Shown here: positions 36,258 through 45,280 of the stretch, piece after piece | Layout: each line of letters opens with the position of its first letter | Numbering within the stretch: the stretch's first letter is position 1 | NCBI RefSeq assembly: GCF_900110815.1 | Contig: NZ_FOIT01000001.1 | Location: 626,307-690,306, forward strand | DNA: 64,000 nt | From: Aliicoccus persicus | GTDB lineage: Bacteria; Bacillota; Bacilli; Staphylococcales; Salinicoccaceae | Reading direction: 5' to 3' | Position numbers and translations under genes: made by a program | Notes under the pieces: model-generated | What the model saw: the letters and a program-made list of their open reading frames with translations, nothing else | Told to the model about the DNA's origin: nothing | The model's database searches: none

Positions 36258-37246
36258 CTAATTTCTGTCATATGGTTCAATTTTGGAAACGTGATAGCAA
36301 ATATCGTATGTTCTCCGTACACCGATTCCACATCAATCCCAATTTCTAACGCATTCGATGCTTGTGCTGCTAAATAGAGCCCCATTCCGGTCGACTGGTT
36401 ATCATTTTTATGGGATGTAGACGTAAAGCCAGCATCAAAGATTCGTTTGATGTCCGCTTCTTTAATACCTCGCCCGTAATCTTTAATCGAAAATATAACA
36501 TAACCATCAGCCATCGTCGTTCTTATTTCAATATCATTATTCTCCGAATACTTAACTGCATTTGAAATAAGCTGATCAATGACAAATGTCACCCACTTCA
36601 CATCACTCACCACTTCAGTTACATTAAAATGGATATCGAATCCAATTCCTTTATGTAAGCAAATGGTCCGTAATTTACGAATGGACTGATTGACGATGTC
36701 CGGAATTTTTATCATTTCAAAATGCAGATCATTCTCAATATTAGGCAAACGTTTTAAATAGAGTATTTCGTTGAGCTTCTGATCGAGACGTTGCCATTCG
36801 GTTAAAATTTTAGAACGATCCTCTTCTTTTAAATCATTGATCATCAATTGCATCGTTGTCAGTGGCATTTTTAAATCATGGATAAAACGCGTCATCTCGT
36901 CTAAATTCTCTTTCGTCCTGCTCGATTCTATTTCAACCATTTTATTATATTCTTGCTTCAATCGTCTTAACACATCAAAATAATCCTGCTGAAATGCTGA
37001 ACGTTCACTTGGTAAGTAATCAATTTCCTCATGTTTCTCAAGTTTTCTTACACTTCTATAGAATTCTTTTTTTCTGTTGAAATCAATGCCCACACCAATT
37101 GCTGTGATGAACAGGTTGATTAAAACAATATAGATCAGTGCATGAATAGGCACTAATGGATCAATATAACTGATAAAAAGAATAGAAACATTAATGATAA
37201 TGAGCAATATAAAATATGGATAATACTCCTTGATGTACATCTTCAT
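36248..37246 (-). CDS. Intramembrane-sensing histidine kinase (BceS/GraS type)
   Basis: A 332-residue kinase with two close membrane segments (about 10-28 and 36-54) and almost no extracellular loop, the mark of kinases that take their signal from the partner transporter. The phospho-acceptor is His123 in FIHDLKMPLT; the N box is QLISNAVKYS, followed by DYGRGI and STGMGLYLA. It overlaps the response regulator stop by ATGA. In known systems it forms a complex with the BceB/VraG permease, here encoded just downstream. Confidence 0.94.
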   Translation of the reverse strand: MKMYIKEYYPYFILLIIINVSILFISYIDPLVPIHALIYIVLINLFITAIGVGIDFNRKKEFYRSVRKLEKHEEIDYLPSERSAFQQDYFDVLRRLKQEYNKMVEIESSRTKENLDEMTRFIHDLKMPLTTMQLMINDLKEEDRSKILTEWQRLDQKLNEILYLKRLPNIENDLHFEMIKIPDIVNQSIRKLRTICLHKGIGFDIHFNVTEVVSDVKWVTFVIDQLISNAVKYSENNDIEIRTTMADGYVIFSIKDYGRGIKEADIKRIFDAGFTSTSHKNDNQSTGMGLYLAAQASNALEIGIDVESVYGEHTIFAITFPKLNHMTEIRTM

Positions 37247-37929
37247 GACAATTCTTCTTTCAGCAAGTAACCATATCCTGTTTTTGTCACAATTGCTTGC
37301 GTTAAACCGATTTGTTCTAGTCTTTTTCTCAAGCGATTCACATTGACTGTAAGCGTGTTGTCACTAATAAATCTAGCATCATCCCAAAGTGCTTCGATAA
37401 TCTCATCTCGACTAACGACTTGATTTACCTTTTGAGAAAGTAAGGATAATATAAACGCTTCATTTTTTGTTAGCTCAATCTCTTCATCACCAAGTGTCAC
37501 TCTTAATTTCTTAAAATCAAAGATAGCATCCCTGAATTTAAAAACATCTAACGCTTGTGGATGATATTCATACGTGCGGCGAATCAGTGCTTCTACTTTC
37601 GCTTTTAACACATCAAAATTAAATGGTTTTTGTACATAGTCATCCGCACCAAGCTGCATCCCCATTACCATATCTGTCGGATGGTCCCTCGACGATAGGA
37701 AGATGATAGGTATATTCGAAACATCACGAATCATTCGACACCAATAAAATCCATCATACTTTGGTAATGTAATATCGATTATGACGAGTTCTGGTGACAT
37801 TGCAATGAATGTTTGCATTACATTTGAAAAGTCTTCAATACCTTCAATTGTGTAATCCCATTCTTCAAATCGATTTTTCAATTCATTAAATAATGTCGCA
37901 TCATCTTCTATGATTAAAATTTTTGCCAA
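37243..37929 (-). CDS. OmpR-family response regulator (BceR/GraR type)
   Basis: About 228 residues: a receiver domain with phospho-acceptor Asp in VIIDITLPKYDGFYWCR and Lys in DDYVQKPFNFD, then an OmpR winged helix (VSRDEIIEALWDD, DNTLTVNVNRLRKRLEQ). The LPKYDGFYWCR phrase is nearly identical to S. aureus GraR as I recall it. A GTG and an ATG lie on top of the ribosome site AGGTGA; a TTG at 37929 (then AKILIIEDD) has better spacing and is chosen. It follows the DUF418 gene closely and overlaps the kinase gene. Confidence 0.93.
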   Translation of the reverse strand: MAKILIIEDDATLFNELKNRFEEWDYTIEGIEDFSNVMQTFIAMSPELVIIDITLPKYDGFYWCRMIRDVSNIPIIFLSSRDHPTDMVMGMQLGADDYVQKPFNFDVLKAKVEALIRRTYEYHPQALDVFKFRDAIFDFKKLRVTLGDEEIELTKNEAFILSLLSQKVNQVVSRDEIIEALWDDARFISDNTLTVNVNRLRKRLEQIGLTQAIVTKTGYGYLLKEELS

Positions 37930-37938
37930 TATCATCAC

Positions 37939-39117
37939 CTACCGTTCATTTTGACGTCGTAATGGTACAAATTGCATGTACGTTAACATTCTCCAAATCC
38001 ACTCAAATGGTCCAAATTTAAAGTACTTCATCCATACATGGCTGAGTAACACTTGCACGATAAAGAATGCGAGACTGAATGGAACAAAGTAAACGGCATC
38101 CATTTGGTCATACAAATTCGTTACTTTAAAAAATGCAACCATAAATATACTTTGCATTAAATAGTTCGTCAAAGCCATCTGTCCTGCTGGTTGTAAAAAG
38201 CGCACTAGAGCGGGTATATAATGTAGGACAACTATAAATATTGAAAGATATCCAAGCGCAACAAGTGGTCCACCAATCGTGTAAGATAATCCGCTCATAG
38301 TATCACTCACGAAATCCGTTGAATAGGTCAATGCATGACCTGTATACAGCTTAATTGGTATACCAATCGCGAGCGCAATGATACCAAAAACGAGTATCTT
38401 CTTTATATGTAACTTAAAGGTATTGTGTAAATTTCTTTGCCCGACATACAAGCCAAGTAAAAACATTGCTAATACGATTGGCATCATGACGACAATGCCT
38501 GCTAGACCCCACATGAATAAAACACCATTTGCACCAACTAAATCCATATAGTTACCATTATGCATGATCTCAGTAAGGTTAAAGTTAAATAATCCGGCAT
38601 TATCTTCTTCAACTTCAAAGCCACGCATTAAAACAGCAAGCCCTAGTACTAATAATGTGCCTGCACTAAAAATAACAATCGGAACAATTAAGTTAACGAT
38701 AGGTTTTACACGGACAAAAAGTATTAACCAAAAGCCCGTGATTGCATATAGCGTTAAAATGTCCCCATACCAAATAAATACGCCATGGAGTACACCGATG
38801 ATTAACAAGACGGCAAGTCGTCGGACAAATAACTTATTCGGATTGTCTACCTTCTGTTCAGCACGTGAGATAAACAGATAAAAGCTCAACCCAAAAAGAA
38901 ATGAAAACATTGTAAAAAAGCTCGATGTTACAAACGAATTGATAAACCATAGCGCACGTTCATTCCAGACACCTGAGTAAATTGATGTGTCTTCTGAAAT
39001 ATCTATGTAAGATCCTGCAAACGACATGATGTTCATCATTAATATACCAAACAGTGCAATGGCTCTAATCGCATCGATTTCATTTATTCTTGATTGCTGT
39101 GAGGTTGGTAAATGCAT
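37939..39117 (-). CDS. DUF418 family membrane protein
   Basis: A 392-residue protein with about ten membrane segments. It starts with the family phrase RINEIDAIRAIALFGILMMNI; the middle has LLIIGVLHGVFIWYGDILTLYAI, and the C-terminal DUF418 part carries GQMALTNYLMQSIF and GPFEWIWRMLTY. The family (YeiB, YrkO) is related to membrane acyltransferases, but substrates are mostly unknown. It is the first gene of the operon with the two-component pair; the response regulator begins within about ten bases. A part in envelope modification is inferred from this context. Confidence 0.9.
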   Translation of the reverse strand: MHLPTSQQSRINEIDAIRAIALFGILMMNIMSFAGSYIDISEDTSIYSGVWNERALWFINSFVTSSFFTMFSFLFGLSFYLFISRAEQKVDNPNKLFVRRLAVLLIIGVLHGVFIWYGDILTLYAITGFWLILFVRVKPIVNLIVPIVIFSAGTLLVLGLAVLMRGFEVEEDNAGLFNFNLTEIMHNGNYMDLVGANGVLFMWGLAGIVVMMPIVLAMFLLGLYVGQRNLHNTFKLHIKKILVFGIIALAIGIPIKLYTGHALTYSTDFVSDTMSGLSYTIGGPLVALGYLSIFIVVLHYIPALVRFLQPAGQMALTNYLMQSIFMVAFFKVTNLYDQMDAVYFVPFSLAFFIVQVLLSHVWMKYFKFGPFEWIWRMLTYMQFVPLRRQNER

Positions 39118-39168
39118 AGAAGACTCCTATCATATAATCAGATTGATATCGCTTAAAAGAAAAATGCA

Positions 39169-39191
39169 GAATTAGAGAAAAAATCTAATTC
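39169..39191 (-). terminator. Terminator of the 102-residue membrane protein gene
   Basis: GAATTAGA (39169-39176) pairs with TCTAATTC (39184-39191) and on the minus strand is followed by TGCATTTTTCTTTT. It overlaps the stop codon. Confidence 0.65.
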
Positions 39192-39480
39192 CGCTATATA
39201 ACCAATCGAGGTTTAGCCAATTGATTTCCTGGCCAGTGAAGTACATATATCCAACGTAAACTAATAAACCAACGAGGGGTAAAAACACAAACAAGAAAAC
39301 AAATAGCTTAAAGACTTTTGTAAAGATATAAAAAAGCAATCTTAAAACAAGCAATGCAATAAACACATATAACACATTCAGTGCATTCAACTCTATCGGA
39401 TAGAGTTCATAGTATTGTATTAAAACGACAATAATTACTGCGAGTACAGCATATAAAATTAACTGCAAAATATATTTCAT
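39172..39480 (-). CDS. Small membrane protein, function unknown
   Basis: A 102-residue, very hydrophobic protein with three membrane segments (about 5-24, 32-54 and 60-80) and a short aromatic-rich end (WLNLDWLYSGIRFFL). AGTAGG lies about six bases ahead of the ATG. It follows the M19 dipeptidase gene by about 60 bp that include an imperfect hairpin (GAACCA/TGGTTC) without a clear T-run. No family recognised. Confidence 0.7.
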   Translation of the reverse strand: MKYILQLILYAVLAVIIVVLIQYYELYPIELNALNVLYVFIALLVLRLLFYIFTKVFKLFVFLFVFLPLVGLLVYVGYMYFTGQEINWLNLDWLYSGIRFFL

Positions 39481-39538
39481 ATTCTACCTACTCTCGAACC
39501 AAGTGAAGTGGTTCTGGGTTTCTTTTTCCCGTTTTTAA

Positions 39539-40480
39539 CTAGCAAAAATTATTTTGGAAATTCAAATGTGTGATTTTCTCTGCTAATACATGCCCATAAC
39601 GTTCTTCAAGTTTAGCAACAAAATTAGGATACTCACCTGCATGACCGAGATCTTTTACATAATCAAAGATACCGTCAAAATCTGATCCTAATCCGATATG
39701 ATCCGTACCACCTAAATCGATGATGCGATCAATATGTGGGAATAAATCTTCAATCACACAATCTCCTGATTTTATAAATGGTGGGTTGAAAACAAGGTTA
39801 ATCATGCCGCCCTTTTCAATGATCTGAGTGATCTGAGAATCTGTCAGATTACGCAGATGATCCATTACTGCACGTGAATTCGAGTGACTTGCGAATACAC
39901 GGTCCGCGCGATCGATAATATCATTAAAACCATTTTCATTTAAATGACTGACATCGACTAACACGCCGTATTCATTACATAAATCAATCACATCAAATCC
40001 AAAGTTAGTGAGTCCAGCTAAACGTTTTTCTCCAACACCATCAGCAACGAGGTTTGCATTATTCCATGTTAAGCCAAGACTCAACACACCAAGTCTAAAC
40101 AAAGTTTTTAATTTCATCAAATCATTTCCGAATGCATCAGATCCTTCTAGCGTTAACACCGCACCGATTTCATCATCTTTTAAATCATTAATTTCACTTA
40201 GATGCTTGATGTGTACCATATTCGGCTGTGTTAAAATCTCATCATAAAAACAGTCGACTTGTTCCAAAGCGTGTTGCCATTTTTCGTTGTCAGGAATTGC
40301 CGGCGATAAAAATATTGCGAAAAATTGAACTTTAACGTTACCTGCTTTTAATCGTTCTGCATTGGTATCAATCTCACTGCTGTTCGAGAAATTTAAGTTG
40401 CGCTTTTTAAACATGTACGTCTCTCTTTTATCTGACTGGAGTTTCAATAGTGCGTCACAATGTGTATCAATAATTTTCAA
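39539..40480 (-). CDS. M19 membrane-dipeptidase family enzyme
   Basis: A zinc dipeptidase of the renal dipeptidase type, 313 residues. Metal ligands are seen in IIDTHCDALLKL (HxD), AVLTLEGSDAF (Glu), LVDVSHLNENGF and FASHSNSRAV (two His), and the late IGLGSDFDGI is typical. Bacterial members cleave dipeptides, including D-amino acid dipeptides. It has no signal peptide, so it acts in the cytoplasm. It is divergent from the YjiH-type membrane protein, so a linked transport-and-cleavage role is possible but unproven. Confidence 0.92.
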   Translation of the reverse strand: MKIIDTHCDALLKLQSDKRETYMFKKRNLNFSNSSEIDTNAERLKAGNVKVQFFAIFLSPAIPDNEKWQHALEQVDCFYDEILTQPNMVHIKHLSEINDLKDDEIGAVLTLEGSDAFGNDLMKLKTLFRLGVLSLGLTWNNANLVADGVGEKRLAGLTNFGFDVIDLCNEYGVLVDVSHLNENGFNDIIDRADRVFASHSNSRAVMDHLRNLTDSQITQIIEKGGMINLVFNPPFIKSGDCVIEDLFPHIDRIIDLGGTDHIGLGSDFDGIFDYVKDLGHAGEYPNFVAKLEERYGHVLAEKITHLNFQNNFC

Positions 40481-40562
40481 TGTGTAATCTCCTTTTAATT
40501 ATGTACCTTTTTAAACATTTATGCGTATAATAACACTAAAATCATTTATTGGAGGTTAATCA

Positions 40563-41894
40563 ATGCATAAAGAAAGTACGTATTTAAAATTTATTATACC
40601 ATCTTTACTCGGCTTATTCTTTTTCTTAATGCCAATTTCTACAGAAGATGGTACATCAATTCCAATTGCAATATCAGCGAATTGGATATTGGATGTACTC
40701 GGTAACGATATTACAGTCATTTTAGTTACTCTTATCATCGTTATTACCGCAGTCTTTACTGTACTCCTTAGCTTTAACATCATCAAGGTTAAAAATGAAC
40801 TGTTGAACAGCTTGTTCAACGTTAGTATTATGTGGGTCATCATTCGACTGCTTGCGGGGATATTAGCACTGATGGCATTCTACTATGTAGGGCCAGAACT
40901 TATCGTATCCGCAGATACTGGAAACTTATTGTTAAGGGATTTATTACCGACATTATTCTCAGTATTCTTATTTGCGGGTCTTTTACTACCCTTGTTACTG
41001 AACTACGGTTTTATTGAATTTATTGGAACGTTCTTTACGAAAGTGATGCGACCACTCTTTACTCTACCTGGTCGTTCTACAGTCGATAACCTCGCTTCAT
41101 GGGTCGGAGACGGCACTGTTGGTGTCTTACTCACAGCGGGTCAATATGAAAAAGGGTTCTATTCACTGCGTGAGGCATCCGTAATCGCCACGACTTTCTC
41201 AGTCGTTTCTATTTCATTTTCTATCGTTGTTCTAGAATACATTGGATTGATGAATTATTTTGGACTATTTTATGGCACGATCATTCTCTGTGGTATCGTC
41301 TGTGCGTTGATCATGCCAAGGATACCACCGCTTTCAATGATTAAGGATACCTATTATGTTGAAGGTGTCGAGTTAAATGAAGAAGTGCCTAGAAGTCATA
41401 GCATGTTTAGTTGGGCATTGACTTCAGCGTTAAAGAAAGCAAAGAAAGCAGAAGGTTTTCAGGGTTATGCACGCGAATCCATTAAGACAGTGTGTGAAAT
41501 GTTATTCACTGTACTACCAGTCGTTATGGCAATCGGTACACTTGGTACGGTCATAGCTGAAGGGACACCTGTATTTGAATATTTAGGTGCACCGCTCGTT
41601 CCAATTTTAGAATTTATGAATGTACCAGAAGCATACCGTGCAGCTGAAACAGTATTTGTAGGTTTTATTGACATGTTCTTACCTGCAGTATTTATTGCAG
41701 ATGTAGAAAGTGAAATGACACGATTCATTGTCGGTACGTTAAGTATTACACAGCTGATTTACTTATCAGAAGTCGGCGGTGTTATATTAGCATCAAAAAT
41801 CCCTGTCGGCATTGGTAAATTGTTTATTATCTTCTTATTAAGAACGATTATTTCACTGCCGATTATTATTCTCGTTGCACACCTTATATTTTAA
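40563..41894 (+). CDS. YjiH family membrane protein (nucleoside-recognition/GATE fold)
   Basis: A 443-residue protein with about ten to eleven membrane segments. It has the two Gate-type repeats: one near GRSTVDNLASWVGDGTVGVLLTAGQYEKGFYS, the other near AETVFVGFIDMFLPAVFIADVES with LSITQLIYLSEVGGVILASKIP. This is the YjiH group, thought to be transporters, related to the nucleoside and SpmA/B gate proteins. GGAGG lies six bases ahead of the ATG, and TATAAT at 40526-40531 could be its -10. It is divergent from the M19 dipeptidase. Confidence 0.88.
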   Translation: MHKESTYLKFIIPSLLGLFFFLMPISTEDGTSIPIAISANWILDVLGNDITVILVTLIIVITAVFTVLLSFNIIKVKNELLNSLFNVSIMWVIIRLLAGILALMAFYYVGPELIVSADTGNLLLRDLLPTLFSVFLFAGLLLPLLLNYGFIEFIGTFFTKVMRPLFTLPGRSTVDNLASWVGDGTVGVLLTAGQYEKGFYSLREASVIATTFSVVSISFSIVVLEYIGLMNYFGLFYGTIILCGIVCALIMPRIPPLSMIKDTYYVEGVELNEEVPRSHSMFSWALTSALKKAKKAEGFQGYARESIKTVCEMLFTVLPVVMAIGTLGTVIAEGTPVFEYLGAPLVPILEFMNVPEAYRAAETVFVGFIDMFLPAVFIADVESEMTRFIVGTLSITQLIYLSEVGGVILASKIPVGIGKLFIIFLLRTIISLPIIILVAHLIF

Positions 41895-41906
41895 AATGTA
41901 GTTACC

Positions 41907-41955
41907 AAAAAGAAGGTATTGGAATCTATTTACTAAAAACCAACACCTTCTTTTT
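41907..41955. terminator. Bidirectional terminator, YjiH gene / TPM gene
   Basis: AAAAAGAAGGTATTGG (41907-41922) pairs with CCAACACCTTCTTTTT (41940-41955), one mismatch, around 17 bases. Confidence 0.88.
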
Positions 41956-41964
41956 AATTTTTAA

Positions 41965-42810
41965 TTAGAATCCTCGACCAGCACCACCGCCGCCGCCGGA
42001 TCCACCACCGAATCCGCCAAAGCCACCGCTTGAACCACCGCCAAAACTACCTCCAGAGCCACCTGTTGGGAATCCCCAGAAAGTACCTCTGCGTCCACGG
42101 CTACGTCCACCTGTGCCGCCGCCTCCGCCTCTAATCATCCAGAGGACAAAGATAATAAATATGAGTGTTATGAACAATCTAAATATTTCTCCGACACTGC
42201 TAAAACCTGAGCCATCTGACGAATCTTCAATCGGTGTATCCCGTGTAAATTCACCATCTTCATAGCCAAATGCTTCTAATGATTCATTATACAGTGCTTC
42301 ATACAAAGCAACGAGACCTTGTTCATAATATCGATTCGCTTGGGAAGAATTATTTTCAAATTCTGCTGCTCTTTGAAAATAATCCAATGCTTCTTGATCG
42401 ATAATACGTCCGATTTTTGCATCGTTTAAATACCCTTCGACGCCATAGCCAACTTGAACGTCTACTCCACGATTCGTAAATTCGTTGCCGTTATCCAAGT
42501 TCAGAAGTATGACGATACCGTTATCTTCGTCTTCTTTACCGACGCCATAGCCTCGCAATGCCTCTAATGCGTAATCCTGTCGGTGAATTTGTCCGGTCGT
42601 TGGCATAGTCAGGAGTAGCATCTCAACACCTGTGCCTGATTCCAGATGTGTACCGAGGTCATTTAAATTACGAACACTTTCCTCTGACAACACATTTGCA
42701 TTATCTTGAACAAAATAATGTGTTGTGTCGAGTGGTGGTAAATCTTCCGCCTGAATAGACGGAATAATCATCACACTCATCAACAGTAAGAGGAACATTT
42801 TTTTAATCAT
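41965..42810 (-). CDS. TPM domain membrane protein
   Basis: A 281-residue protein with a signal segment (1-21, MIKKMFLLLLMSVMIIPSIQA), an extracellular TPM domain (about 28-180; DNANVLSEESVRNLND, YGVGKEDEDNGIVILLNLD, VQVGYGVEGYLNDAKIGRI), one membrane helix (about 210-228) and an extremely Gly/Ser-rich tail of ~50 residues. TPM proteins are commonly paired with LemA; here the start overlaps the lemA stop in TAATG. Role unclear; a phosphatase activity is known for the plant relative, and membrane or photosystem repair is suggested. Confidence 0.9.
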   Translation of the reverse strand: MIKKMFLLLLMSVMIIPSIQAEDLPPLDTTHYFVQDNANVLSEESVRNLNDLGTHLESGTGVEMLLLTMPTTGQIHRQDYALEALRGYGVGKEDEDNGIVILLNLDNGNEFTNRGVDVQVGYGVEGYLNDAKIGRIIDQEALDYFQRAAEFENNSSQANRYYEQGLVALYEALYNESLEAFGYEDGEFTRDTPIEDSSDGSGFSSVGEIFRLFITLIFIIFVLWMIRGGGGGTGGRSRGRRGTFWGFPTGGSGGSFGGGSSGGFGGFGGGSGGGGGAGRGF

Positions 42811-43412
42811 TATTCTATACCGTCATCTTGGTCAGTATTAAAATCAACTTCAGGCACCTCACGACTTTCGTCACTCGCTTCAAAATATTCTTTTTCATCA
42901 AAACCAAAAATACCTGCGACTAAGTTACCTGGAAACGCGCGTGTGTTACGGTTAAATTCCTGTACTGAACTGTTATAGTCCTGTCTAGCAACTGCAATTC
43001 TATTTTCAGTACCTGCAAGTTCGTCACGCAATCCGGTAAACTGAGTGTCTGCTTTTAAATCCGGATAGTTTTCTTGCAGTGCGATCAAACGGCTTAACGC
43101 AGAAGTCATATTATCATTGGCTTCTGATAGTTCATCTACGTTTGATGCATTCCCGATATCTGTACGTGCTTCTGCAACTGCTTCAAAAATTTCACTTTCA
43201 TGATCCGCATAGCCTTCAACTGTACTTACTATGTTTGGTATTAAATCATTACGACGTTCCAGTTGTGTTTCAATTTGTGCATATTGTGAGTTTACATCTT
43301 CATCAAGATCTACAAATTGGTTGTATTTAGGGACTATTAGAATGAGTGCTGCAATACCAATTACTAGAACTAAACCTACGACTACTGCAATCGGGATAAT
43401 AAACTTTTTCAT
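42810..43412 (-). CDS. lemA: LemA family protein
   Basis: A 200-residue protein with an N-terminal membrane segment (about 4-28) and a helical LemA domain. Family phrases are YNQFVDLDEDVNSQYAQIETQLERRNDLIPN, TVEGYADHESEIFEAVAEAR, LIALQENYPDLKAD, RIAVARQDYNSSVQEFNRNTRAFPGNLVAGIFGF. It is coupled to the TPM gene by a one-base stop/start overlap. The function of LemA is unsettled. AGGAGG precedes the ATG. Confidence 0.94.
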   Translation of the reverse strand: MKKFIIPIAVVVGLVLVIGIAALILIVPKYNQFVDLDEDVNSQYAQIETQLERRNDLIPNIVSTVEGYADHESEIFEAVAEARTDIGNASNVDELSEANDNMTSALSRLIALQENYPDLKADTQFTGLRDELAGTENRIAVARQDYNSSVQEFNRNTRAFPGNLVAGIFGFDEKEYFEASDESREVPEVDFNTDQDDGIE

Positions 43413-43454
43413 ATTTCCTCCTAGGGTTTAACTGACATCTAACAAAAGAATTTG

Positions 43455-44939
<1,485 letters not shown>

Positions 44940-44945
44940 ACTTAA

Positions 44946-44975
44946 ATTATAATAAAATACGGTTCGTAAAGTCAA
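44946..44975 (-). promoter_or_regulatory. tyrS promoter
   Basis: TTGACT (44970-44975) and TATAAT (44946-44951) on the minus strand, spacer 18. The start inferred near 44939 fits the 5' end of the T-box leader. Confidence 0.8.
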
Positions 44976-45280
44976 CTTCAATAAAATCAACCCTTCGAGC
45001 TTTGAATAAATCATATTTGTTCTTAGCCCTATATATTAGTTAGGCGATTCATAATATATATTACTTCACCTTCAAACCCTTTTAGTCTGTTAGTTTAATA
45101 ATAGTATTGTAAAAAAGGAATAAGTGGTTAACAAGTAATATAAATTAAATCCCTCTATTTTTAAATGGATAATTGACAAAATCATGAATCTCATTTAAAT
45201 TTTTAGTGTTTTTACACCACAAAATATTCTTAGAAAATATCATAATGTGTTATAATCCTATTATACTGGGAGGTTACTGA
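44976..45280. other. Gene-free stretch between tyrS and the PBP gene
   Basis: About 300 AT-rich bases without a gene. I see two promoter candidates on the plus strand: TTGACA (45173-45178) with TAAATT 17 bases on, and the extended -10 near 45250 listed separately. A short GTG-TTTTTA-CAC inverted repeat lies near 45207. Nothing else is evident between 44976 and 45170. Confidence 0.5.
45248..45256 (+). promoter_or_regulatory. Extended -10 promoter of the PBP gene
   Basis: TGTTATAAT, an extended -10. The -35 region (TTCTTA) is weak. The leader to the ATG is about 18 bases and carries GGGAGG. Confidence 0.6.

Noticed and set aside
39490-39525. Hairpin GAACCA/TGGTTC after the M19 gene as a terminator
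   Set aside because: The stem is only six pairs and no T-run follows on the minus strand.
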